Positions 8,536 through 15,896 of a stretch of 64,000 bases of DNA are shown piece by piece (the stretch's first letter is position 1; the number at the start of each line of letters is the position of its first letter). The notes beneath the pieces are model-generated. The model searched no databases. It saw only the letters and a list, made by a program, of their open reading frames with translations, and was not told the DNA's origin. A program made the translations under genes and the position numbers. The stretch comes from PMG-095 sp049324695 (GTDB lineage: Bacteria; Myxococcota_A; Polyangia; Polyangiales; Polyangiaceae). Location: assembly GCA_049324695.1 (NCBI GenBank), contig JBMOMJ010000011.1, positions 124,001-188,000 of the forward strand, read 5' to 3'.

Positions 8536-9564
8536 CTACGGCGTCCAACCCACGCCAGCCGTAAGGCTCGTCCAGCTGCCGCCCACGTGGGCCAGCTCTT
8601 CGCCGCTGGCGCGAACGCTGGCGCGCGGCACGAGTAAACCCGGCTCCAGCGCGAGCACGAAGTTGAGATCGCCGCTGCGCAGAGCCGCGCTGGCTCGCAA
8701 TGAAACCAGGCCCAGGTAGGCGTTGTCGGAGCGCGCTGAAAAGCCCCTGGCTGCGCGCGCCGACTCGGCGATCCATACGGCGCCGCCGCCGGCACCAACG
8801 CCGACGCGGAGCGCCGATGTTTGCCACGGTTCGAACACGAGATGCATGCTGAGTTTGCGCGCCGAGAGCTCGACGCTGCCGGCGTCGGTATCGAGCTCGA
8901 TGGGTGCGAGTGAGATCGCTGCTGCAGCGTCGAGCGCGAGCGGTTGCCACAGGGTAAAACGCGCGCCGAGCGCGATGTCGACGAGTGGCGCGGGCGCTCC
9001 GGCCGCGAAGGTTGGTCCTGCTCCGAGCCACAATAGCGCTCGCTGCGCGGTTGGCGCGGGTTTGGGAGCAGGAAGCGGCGCTTTGGTCTTTTTCCGCGGC
9101 GGTTCCGGCGTCGGCTTCGATGGCGTTTCGGGCTCACTCTCGGGCAAGGGGAGAGAGCGCGCGCGAATCAATTCGAGTACACGCAGCGCGAGCGCACCTG
9201 AGCTCACGGCGCCTTCGGTGCTGTCGCTGTGCACCTGCACGACGTTTGCGTCGCGACGCGTCCATACGTACGCGATGCCCGCGCCTCGATCGCGCACGAC
9301 GGACACGGCGCCGGCGTTGTCTTCCTCGTTGGCCGCCGTGCGCAGCTGCTCGAGTAGGGCGCCGAGGTCACTGGCAATCGCCGACTCGACGATGACTTGG
9401 TAGCGGCTGGCAGCGAGCTCTGCGATGACGGCTTGTGTGCCTTCGGGCCACGGTGTCGCGTGGCCGCGCGGCATCAGCACGACCACGCGCTGCTCCTCTG
9501 CAACAGAAAGCTTCGGGCTCAGGGCGATGCAGAGGGCAGCGGCCACTTGGGCCGCGCGCTTCAT
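8536..9564 (-). CDS. Exported protein with Pro-rich linker and beta-barrel-like C-terminus
   Basis: 342 residues and the third gene of a sigma-FecR operon; its ATG overlaps the FecR stop (ATGA). A Sec signal (AAALCIALSPKLSVAEE) precedes a globular domain to about 140, a Pro/Lys-rich linker at about 143-172, then Gly/Ala/Leu-rich alternating strands ending in VGWTP, resembling an outer-membrane beta-barrel. I do not recognise the family. Comparable third genes in myxobacterial sigma-FecR-TPR operons often encode envelope proteins of unknown role, which suggests a surface sensor or structural partner. Confidence 0.65.
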   Translation of the reverse strand: MKRAAQVAAALCIALSPKLSVAEEQRVVVLMPRGHATPWPEGTQAVIAELAASRYQVIVESAIASDLGALLEQLRTAANEEDNAGAVSVVRDRGAGIAYVWTRRDANVVQVHSDSTEGAVSSGALALRVLELIRARSLPLPESEPETPSKPTPEPPRKKTKAPLPAPKPAPTAQRALLWLGAGPTFAAGAPAPLVDIALGARFTLWQPLALDAAAAISLAPIELDTDAGSVELSARKLSMHLVFEPWQTSALRVGVGAGGGAVWIAESARAARGFSARSDNAYLGLVSLRASAALRSGDLNFVLALEPGLLVPRASVRASGEELAHVGGSWTSLTAGVGWTP

Positions 9565-10823
9565 TCTGCTTCTCGCGCCTGGCTCGTGAGCGCTCGCGCC
9601 TCGGCGGCGTGCGGCCCGCTCGGGTGATAACGCAGGTAATCGCGAGCCACACCGCGGGCACCTTCGGTGTCGCCGCTGCGCAGCAAGAGGCCCATCAAGT
9701 TCGCACGGGCGCCGGCAGCGAGATCGCCGTGTGGCGACTCGGACAAGAACACTCGCAACCAGCGCGCGGCCTCGGCTGGCTTCTTGTCGAGATCTTCGGC
9801 GGTGCGCGCCAGGTACAGCGCCGCGAGCTCCGCACCAGGGCGGCCAGCAAAGCGCTGGCGCAAGGCATTCAACGCTTGGTGCGCGCGAGCGCTGTTGCCG
9901 CTGAAGCGCGCAGCGTTCGCCAAAGTCACCAGATCGTTTTCTGGCAGCGACGTCACCAACTCACTGAAGCCCTGTTTTTCGGCGACCTGCAGTGCTTCAC
10001 GGTACTTGCCTTTGGATGCGAGACCAAGCCAGGCGTTGCCGCCGTTTGCGTTCGACTCCACGCGCGTCGTGGTAGGCGGTGGTGGGGGCGCGGCGCTGGG
10101 TTCACTCACCGGCTCAGCGCCGGCATGTTCCGGTTTGGGTGCGGGTTGGCTGATTGTGGCTGGGTTGGGGTGTGCCACGACAGGCGCGCCGTGATGACGT
10201 TCCAAACTCGCGCCGGCATCGAGTGCGATTCCTTCGCTGCCGAGATCGCCCCCGAACACTCGCACGCGGCCTTCGCTGACCGAGACCTTCAACGTCTCAC
10301 TGGAGCGTTGCCAGTCGACGCTGAAACGCGTGCCCACGACGCGCACCGAGTACGGGCCGGCGCCAATCGTCCAAGTGATGCCAGTCTTCTTCTGGATCGA
10401 CGCCGAGATGTGACCTTCGTTCAAACGCAGGTCAGCGCGATCGCGCGCCACGCGCGTGACGACGGCGCGTGTCGCCGGAGCGAGCATCACCTGGCTGCCA
10501 TCGGAAAACGAGAGCTCCTGCAAAGCCACTGCCGAGAGCTCGGTGGCTTCGCCGACACGACGCCCAGCGAAGGTCGCCTCGACCGGGCCGCGATGTAGTC
10601 CCAAAGTCAACACCACACCTGCAGCGGCGGCGAGCGTCGTACCTGCGACAGCCCACGGCAGCACACGCCGCAACCGTTGAGCCCGCCGCTCCTCTTCGAA
10701 GCGCTGGGTCAGCTCGAAAATCGCTGCGCGCTGTGCGTTCAGCGTATTGCGAGATGGACCCGTGCCCAGGGCATCCGCGAACGCTTGCCCGAAGCTCTCG
10801 CCGGAGACGGTCGGTTCGCTCAT
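9561..10823 (-). CDS. FecR-domain anti-sigma regulator with TPR-like C-terminus
   Basis: 420 residues. The cytoplasmic N-terminus is followed by one membrane segment at about 52-75 (PWAVAGTTLAAAAGVVLTLGL). The FecR domain at about 80-200 has the typical strands (LSFSDGSQVMLAP, VRVVGTRFSVDW, VSEGRVRVFG). A Pro-rich linker then leads to helical TPR/YbgF-like repeats (ALNALRQRFAGRPGAELAALYLARTAEDL). FecR proteins hold or release their partner ECF sigma factor in response to an envelope signal. The start overlaps the sigma stop as ATGA and its stop overlaps the next ATG. Confidence 0.88.
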   Translation of the reverse strand: MSEPTVSGESFGQAFADALGTGPSRNTLNAQRAAIFELTQRFEEERRAQRLRRVLPWAVAGTTLAAAAGVVLTLGLHRGPVEATFAGRRVGEATELSAVALQELSFSDGSQVMLAPATRAVVTRVARDRADLRLNEGHISASIQKKTGITWTIGAGPYSVRVVGTRFSVDWQRSSETLKVSVSEGRVRVFGGDLGSEGIALDAGASLERHHGAPVVAHPNPATISQPAPKPEHAGAEPVSEPSAAPPPPPTTTRVESNANGGNAWLGLASKGKYREALQVAEKQGFSELVTSLPENDLVTLANAARFSGNSARAHQALNALRQRFAGRPGAELAALYLARTAEDLDKKPAEAARWLRVFLSESPHGDLAAGARANLMGLLLRSGDTEGARGVARDYLRYHPSGPHAAEARALTSQAREAE

Positions 10824-11497
10824 CTCTCTCCCTCTTCCCGACGCTCGAGCAGCCGCATTAGGTCCGCGTTTTTTCCGACCATTGCCGAGAACCGACGATT
10901 CGCGGCGGCGAGGCGCCTTTTAGCTGTGGCGAGCGAGTACTCGCAGAGCTCGGCCACCTCGGCGAGCGGGCGACCTTCGACAAAATGAAGCATGAACACG
11001 ATGCGCTCCTTGGCGGGCAGGCGCTCGATGATGCGCTTGGCGCGCAGAAGCAAGTCTCGCACTTCGACGTCGCGCACGAGATCGGGGTGGAAAGCGAAGT
11101 TGTTCGAGTCGCGCTGGAACACGCGCCGCACATCCCTGCGGCGAAGCTCTTCGTAAACCGTGTTGACGGTGATCGACTGCACCCACGCGCTCAGTCGAGA
11201 CACGTCGCGTAGCTTGTGCCCGTTCAGCATGATCTTGCAGAAAACCTGCTGAACGATGTCGTTGTGATCGGGATCGGCACCCAGCAAGCGCCACACCAGC
11301 CGGTTCACGTCAGGCGCGAAGCGCGCGTGCAAATCCGCTGTCGCGCGCACGGCGTCGTCGCGCAGTCGCTCGGCGAGTTGCTCGTCGCGGCGCGCCGTTT
11401 CGGCTTCCGGATCGTCGCGGCGCGCTGCTTCGACTTCCGGATCGCTGGCCACCGAGCCGGGGTCGTACACGTTGCTAGGGAGTGGGTGAACGCTCAT
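10820..11497 (-). CDS. ECF-type RNA polymerase sigma factor
   Basis: 225 residues from ATG 11497 (MSVHPLPSN); the frame continues upstream but without homology-like character. Region 2 is at about 65-125 (DHNDIVQQVFCKIM, SAWVQSITVNTVYEELRRR) and region 4 near 160-210 (LPAKERIVFMLHFVEGRPLAEVAEL followed by a helix-turn-helix). A 14-residue stretch is imperfectly duplicated near the N-terminus (EAARRDDPEAETARRD). It heads the sigma-FecR-exported protein operon and faces the second sigma gene across a 205-bp intergenic region. Confidence 0.88.
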   Translation of the reverse strand: MSVHPLPSNVYDPGSVASDPEVEAARRDDPEAETARRDEQLAERLRDDAVRATADLHARFAPDVNRLVWRLLGADPDHNDIVQQVFCKIMLNGHKLRDVSRLSAWVQSITVNTVYEELRRRDVRRVFQRDSNNFAFHPDLVRDVEVRDLLLRAKRIIERLPAKERIVFMLHFVEGRPLAEVAELCEYSLATAKRRLAAANRRFSAMVGKNADLMRLLERREEGER

Positions 11498-11574
11498 CCG
11501 AGCAGCTCGATAGTAGCGGCAGCTCGAGCAATGGTGGCTCCGCGCGGGAAACGAATATGCCTCCCGCCAGGCGC

Positions 11575-11616
11575 GAGTTCCAGTCCGATCACATGGAGTT
11601 CCAGTCCGATCACATG
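11575..11616. repeat. 21-bp direct tandem repeat between divergent sigma genes
   Basis: Two identical adjacent 21-bp units (11575-11595 and 11596-11616) beginning GAGTTCCAGTCC and ending ATCACATG. They lie between the divergent sigma genes, 78 bp upstream of one start, so they could be a binding site or a recent duplication. Confidence 0.9.
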
Positions 11617-11702
11617 ATCGCGCAGCGGGCGTTGGCTCATCCCCGGGGGTTTTCTCCCCCAAAACGCTCAGGGATTTCCGCCCAGGACTAAATTGCTGAA
11701 AG

Positions 11703-12461
11703 TTGACAAGTGAGAAGGTGTTCCGGGCACTCAACAAGAAGAGATGTCCTGTTCGTGTGGCAAGTCAGTTTGTGGAACCGGTTGCGTGCAGAGCGCTGGA
11801 GGCGCGCTTGGCCGCTAGTTCGACGCGCGCACCCTATCTCCGGCTGGTTAGCGACGCGGACTCGTTCGAGGTGGGCGACGCCACGCTGCGTCGGGGTCTG
11901 ATCCGGCGCGAGAAGTGGGCTGCTGCGGCCATGTGGAAGCGGTTCGCGCCGAAGATTTTTGGTCTTATTTCTCAAAGCCTGGCGAGGCCCAACGAGGCCG
12001 AAGAGTTAACCCAAGAGGTTATGCTGCGCGTATTGGGGGAGGCCTCGAATCCGCGCCGCGCGAAGACCTTTCCTGCCTTGGTATATGGCGAAACCGCGCG
12101 CGTGCTCGAACGCGAGTTCCGCCGCGTCAATCGCTTGCGCCGCTTCTGGCGTCGGCCGCGCCGCGTCGCGCTGGAGTTGATCGGCGTCAGTGATCGCGCG
12201 GAACGCGCCGCGCTGATGCGCCTTTACGACGTGCTCGATCAGCTGAGCAGCGCCGAGCGCGTTTGTTTCGTCTTGCACGAGTTCGAGTCGCTCACGGAAG
12301 TCGACATTGCGGAAGCGCTGGATGCTTCGCTGCCGAAGGTGCGCAAGCGATTGGCGCGTGCTGTCGCCAAGGTGCACGCTCTGATCGACTGCGATCCCGT
12401 GCTGGCTGGCTTCTTGACGGACGAGAAAGCTCCGCGACGGGATCTGCGAGAGGGCGCGTGA
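11703..12461 (+). CDS. Second ECF-type sigma factor
   Basis: 252 residues if the TTG at 11703 is used; GTG 11757 is another in-frame choice, so the start is uncertain. Region 2 begins at about 75 (MWKRFAPKIFGLISQSL, PNEAEELTQEVMLRVL) and region 4 at about 178-235 (LDQLSSAERVCFVLHEFESLTEVDIAEAL followed by KVRKRLARAVAKV). It is coupled to the next gene by GTGA overlap. It diverges from the other sigma operon, so each could influence the other's promoter. Confidence 0.83.
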   Translation: MTSEKVFRALNKKRCPVRVASQFVEPVACRALEARLAASSTRAPYLRLVSDADSFEVGDATLRRGLIRREKWAAAAMWKRFAPKIFGLISQSLARPNEAEELTQEVMLRVLGEASNPRRAKTFPALVYGETARVLEREFRRVNRLRRFWRRPRRVALELIGVSDRAERAALMRLYDVLDQLSSAERVCFVLHEFESLTEVDIAEALDASLPKVRKRLARAVAKVHALIDCDPVLAGFLTDEKAPRRDLREGA

Positions 12462-13174
12462 ACGGCGCCGCTCCGCGCAAGCGCTACGACTTTCGTAAGC
12501 TCGTGCGGCGCGCGCACCCGGAGATGACCGGGGAGCAAGAGCTTTCTGGTTGGCACATGCTGCGTCAGCGTGGGCTGCTGCGCGAACGGCGCATGCGGCG
12601 GCTTCGGCTAGCCATCAGCGCGACGATCATCGCGTTGGCGAGTGGTACCGCCGGCTATCTCATCGGGCGCCCAGCTCCGAGCGAGCCGCTTGCATATGCG
12701 ATGACGGGCGGCCACATCGAAGCCAACGGGCTCGTGCGTATCGACGCGGATCAAGGCGGTCTGCTGCGGTTCTCGGACGGCTCGGTCGTGCGTCTGTTGC
12801 GCGGCAGCGTCGCGCGCCTGGTGCGCACGTGGTCCGACGGCGCGCGTCTGCGTGTGAGCGACGGCAGCCTGGAAGTGGCGGTGGAGGCGCATGTTGGCGA
12901 AGCGCCCGGCGGCTTCGAATTCGACCTCGGCGCGTACTCGCTGTTGGCGCGCGACGCGGCCTTCGTAAGCCATGTGCGCGAACGCGAAGAGCTCGTCGAA
13001 GTGCGCGTTTTCTCTGGCTCTGTCGAGCTCGATGGTCCGCTCGCGAGCGACGGCCTCACGTTGCGCGCCGGCCAGGTGCTCACGATTCGCCGCAACGAAG
13101 GCGCCATCGTGGTGCGCGACGCCAAGACCGACGATTCGGCGAGTCCAGATCCCAGTGCTCCGTCTGAGAAATAG
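12458..13174 (+). CDS. FecR-like anti-sigma regulator
   Basis: 238 residues from a GTG that overlaps the sigma stop. The cytoplasmic N-terminus is followed by one membrane segment near 48-66 (LAISATIIALASGTAGYLIG). A FecR beta domain spans about 75-220, with LLRFSDGSVVRLL, LRVSDGSLEVAV and VRVFSGSVELDG. Unlike the FecR at 9561-10823 it has no TPR extension and no third gene. It is inferred to control the sigma factor encoded just upstream. Confidence 0.85.
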   Translation: MNGAAPRKRYDFRKLVRRAHPEMTGEQELSGWHMLRQRGLLRERRMRRLRLAISATIIALASGTAGYLIGRPAPSEPLAYAMTGGHIEANGLVRIDADQGGLLRFSDGSVVRLLRGSVARLVRTWSDGARLRVSDGSLEVAVEAHVGEAPGGFEFDLGAYSLLARDAAFVSHVREREELVEVRVFSGSVELDGPLASDGLTLRAGQVLTIRRNEGAIVVRDAKTDDSASPDPSAPSEK

Positions 13175-13208
13175 TGATCGTTGGGGTCGGGGCGAGTGGC
13201 GAAGCCAG

Positions 13209-13239
13209 GTCCCAGAGGAACGACTGGTGCTTCTGGGAC
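13209..13239. terminator. Hairpin between convergent fecR and GH74 genes
   Basis: GTCCCAGA (13209-13216) pairs perfectly with TCTGGGAC (13232-13239) in the 71-bp gap between two converging genes, so it could serve both strands. Confidence 0.5.
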
Positions 13240-13245
13240 AGAGCA

Positions 13246-15540
13246 CTAGCGTGGTTCACCCACCAACACACCGCGCCCGCCGGTGCCTAGGTAAACGCGC
13301 CCGTAGACGCGCGGATCACCGATGATCACGTTGCCGCCGCCAAACTGGTGCTGGTCGTCATTGATACGCACCCAGCTCTCGCCCTGATCGTTGGAGCGGA
13401 AGAAGCCGTCCACTCCGCCGACTTTGCCGTTCAGGTACACGGCTGGATAACGCGAGCCTGGCGCTGGCGCACCGAAGCCAACTGAGTGTGCTTGTTCAAC
13501 CGACGACACGCGCGCAAACCCAGCCCCCGAATCCGTGGAGCGGAACAGCCCTTCGCGAGCGCTGGCCCACACGTCGCCTTCATTGCCCGGCACTGCAACA
13601 ATCGATGCTGACGTCAGCTGGTAATCCGGCAACGAGGGCAACGCTCCCGAACCGGGCGAAAAGTGTGCGCCACCATCGCTGCTCACGAAGACACGCCCGC
13701 CTTTCGAATCGTACACGTAGAACTTATTCGGGTTCACGCGATCGGCGGCTGACAGCAAGTTGCTGGGAGCCCAATCGGGCGTGCCCGCAGCTTTCTCCAG
13801 ACCGACAGCAGGGGTCCAAGTCTTGCCGCGATCCCGCGAAAAGGCTGGAACCGCATCGCGCTCCGCCCAGAAGAAGGTCTTGCCATCCGCCGACACGCAG
13901 ATCCCGCCGCGGCCGTTGCCGCCAGCTGGTTCGCCGGCAAACGGTGTCCAGGTGGCACCGCTATCCAGTGAGTACGCGCCGCGTTTCTTGGCTTCTTGAG
14001 CGCCGGCGCGCACCACGATTTCCGGCGCGTTCTGCGCGAAGTCGAGTGTCGAGCCGCTCCAGAAGATTGGGTTTTGGAACATGCCGCGGCTTGGTGCGAC
14101 ATCGAGATCGTCGTGACGGAAGCCTCCCAAGTCGAGCACGGAGCTCAGCAGCGGTGGGCCTTTCGGCGGGCTGATCAGGTGCGCTACCACGGTCTCCTCG
14201 AGGCCGCGGTTTTGGAAGCTGAAGTGCGCCGGCTTGCCTGCGTCTACTTGCGTGACGTCGTTGCTCCCCCAAATCCCTTGGCCAGTCACGTAATAGACGT
14301 GCGCAGGATCGAAGGGATCGATATCGATGTCGCCCATCCAACCACTCGAACTCGGCTTCTCGTGGTCCCAGTAGAGGTAACGAGCGCCCGCGGGGTCATG
14401 CTCGGCTTTCGAACCAACTGGTGTCCAATGCTTACCACCATCAGTCGTGCGGAAGATGTCATCGCCGCGCGTCCAACGATCGATGGTGGAGACGACCAAC
14501 GTGCCGGGATGCGCCGCATCGACTGAAAGCCCGCCGTAGCCAAATTTGTCTTTCTCGTCTTTGCCAGGCTCGACGGGCGTGATGTTCGTCCACTCGTTGC
14601 CCTTAGGGTTGTACTTGTAGACGGCACCTTTCACGACATCGCTCGGGCCGGGGACGTTGCCGTAGCTGAGGTAAAGCACCCCGTTTTGGTCGAACTCCGC
14701 GTGACTCGCCATCAGGCCCATCGGCTGCTTCGGCACGCCTTTCCAGCTTTCGCCGGCGTCGGTGCTCACGAACAAGCAGCCATCGGTTTTCGCAACGCCC
14801 GCGTAGATTGTTTGGCTCGCGCCGTCCTTCCCCGCGCTCTGCCTGTCGAAGGTCACGAACAGCACGCCGAGCCCTTCGGGATCGCTCTGCAAGGGAAAGC
14901 TCGCGACTTGGCTGAAGCTCACGGCGCCGTCGCTGCTCTTCCAAAGCCCGTTTCGACGTGAACCGAAGTACAGAATGTTGGTCTTGTTCGGATCGATGGC
15001 GAGCCGCTCGCCGTTGGAGCGCGAGTTCTCGTTCCCGCCCATTTTGATGGTCATCTCGGTGGTTTGCCAGGTTGCGCCGCGATCGCTGGAGCGCAGGATC
15101 GCGCCGGTGGGTGCCCAGGACGCGCTGTAGGTGCCCACCGCCATGTAGACCTTGCTCGCGTCCACCGGGTCGGCCGCGAGGCTCTCGATACCGAGGTAGT
15201 TCGACTGCTCGCGCCCGAACATGTCGGTGATCGGCAGCCAGCTCTTGTTCCTGGGGTCCAAGCGGTATGCGCCGCCCACGTCCGTGCGCGCGTAGACCAG
15301 ATCGCGTTCGACGGAGCTGAAGATGACGCCCGTCACAAAGCCGCCGCCCAGCATCGTGACATTGCGCCAGCCATAGGCTTCGTTCTTCGCAGCGCCATTC
15401 GCCGCGGTGCTGCCGCTCGAGCTTTGCTCTTTGCTCGCCGAGCGGGCGCCGTGCGGCGGCCCTACGCACGCGCTGAGGACACAACACGCCAGGCACGCAA
15501 GGAAAACGCTGGAGTAGGGCGAACGCGGAGAAAATCGCAT
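13246..15540 (-). CDS. GH74 xyloglucanase-family lipoprotein
   Basis: 764 residues. A lipoprotein signal (LACCVLSAC, Cys 25) and a short Ser/Ala linker precede a GH74 double beta-propeller starting YGWRNVTMLGGGFVTGVIFS. The first catalytic Asp is in ARTDVGGAYR (Asp 87) and the second in LDLGGFRHDDL (near 468), matching the acid/base pair of characterised GH74 enzymes. At least six Asp-box (BNR) hairpins are visible, such as SSDRGATW, STDAGESW, TTDGGKHW and SRDRGKTW. GH74 enzymes cleave the glucan backbone of xyloglucan. It is anchored to the envelope and no separate carbohydrate-binding module is present. Confidence 0.92.
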   Translation of the reverse strand: MRFSPRSPYSSVFLACLACCVLSACVGPPHGARSASKEQSSSGSTAANGAAKNEAYGWRNVTMLGGGFVTGVIFSSVERDLVYARTDVGGAYRLDPRNKSWLPITDMFGREQSNYLGIESLAADPVDASKVYMAVGTYSASWAPTGAILRSSDRGATWQTTEMTIKMGGNENSRSNGERLAIDPNKTNILYFGSRRNGLWKSSDGAVSFSQVASFPLQSDPEGLGVLFVTFDRQSAGKDGASQTIYAGVAKTDGCLFVSTDAGESWKGVPKQPMGLMASHAEFDQNGVLYLSYGNVPGPSDVVKGAVYKYNPKGNEWTNITPVEPGKDEKDKFGYGGLSVDAAHPGTLVVSTIDRWTRGDDIFRTTDGGKHWTPVGSKAEHDPAGARYLYWDHEKPSSSGWMGDIDIDPFDPAHVYYVTGQGIWGSNDVTQVDAGKPAHFSFQNRGLEETVVAHLISPPKGPPLLSSVLDLGGFRHDDLDVAPSRGMFQNPIFWSGSTLDFAQNAPEIVVRAGAQEAKKRGAYSLDSGATWTPFAGEPAGGNGRGGICVSADGKTFFWAERDAVPAFSRDRGKTWTPAVGLEKAAGTPDWAPSNLLSAADRVNPNKFYVYDSKGGRVFVSSDGGAHFSPGSGALPSLPDYQLTSASIVAVPGNEGDVWASAREGLFRSTDSGAGFARVSSVEQAHSVGFGAPAPGSRYPAVYLNGKVGGVDGFFRSNDQGESWVRINDDQHQFGGGNVIIGDPRVYGRVYLGTGGRGVLVGEPR

Positions 15541-15896
15541 GGCGCCTCTCTTGATGCGCGTGGCCCGAGAATGGTTTCAAAATAATCCTTCGGAAATCGC
15601 GGCAGATCCGGCCTGCAATTCACCGACGACGTCCATCGTCTCAGCGCCGACGACCCTCTGAGGACGGCATCAATTTCTTCGCTGCTTGGATTACGACCTA
15701 TCGCGAATAGCTGAAGACTCCGCTAGCGACTCGATTCGTCACGACGCGCAGATTGCGTGAGCCGTTTTCGAACGAGGTCGGTACTGATTTGATTAAGACT
15801 GCCCACTCGGCAGGTATTGGGATCTGATAAAGTACTCCGTTAGCCACCGATCCGGGGCAGTTCGTCCCGGCCTAGCTTGGTATTGGGTGTGTTCTT
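15541..15896. other. Divergent intergenic region, 356 bp
   Basis: No convincing ORF. It must contain the promoters of the GH74 gene (minus) and the fibro-slime gene (plus). A weak plus-strand candidate is TTGATT at 15789-15794 and AGGTAT at 15812-15817 with a 17-bp spacer; the spacer includes TGCC-CACTC-GGCA. Confidence 0.4.

Noticed and set aside
11703..11731. TTGACA followed at 17 bp by GGCACT as a promoter for the second sigma gene
   Set aside because: The -35 is perfect but the -10 is poor, and the TTG is also the probable start codon of the gene.
15561..15577. Sigma-54-like element TGGCCCG-N4-TGGTTT
   Set aside because: The GC/TGC core spacing is not matched and it points away from a nearby start.
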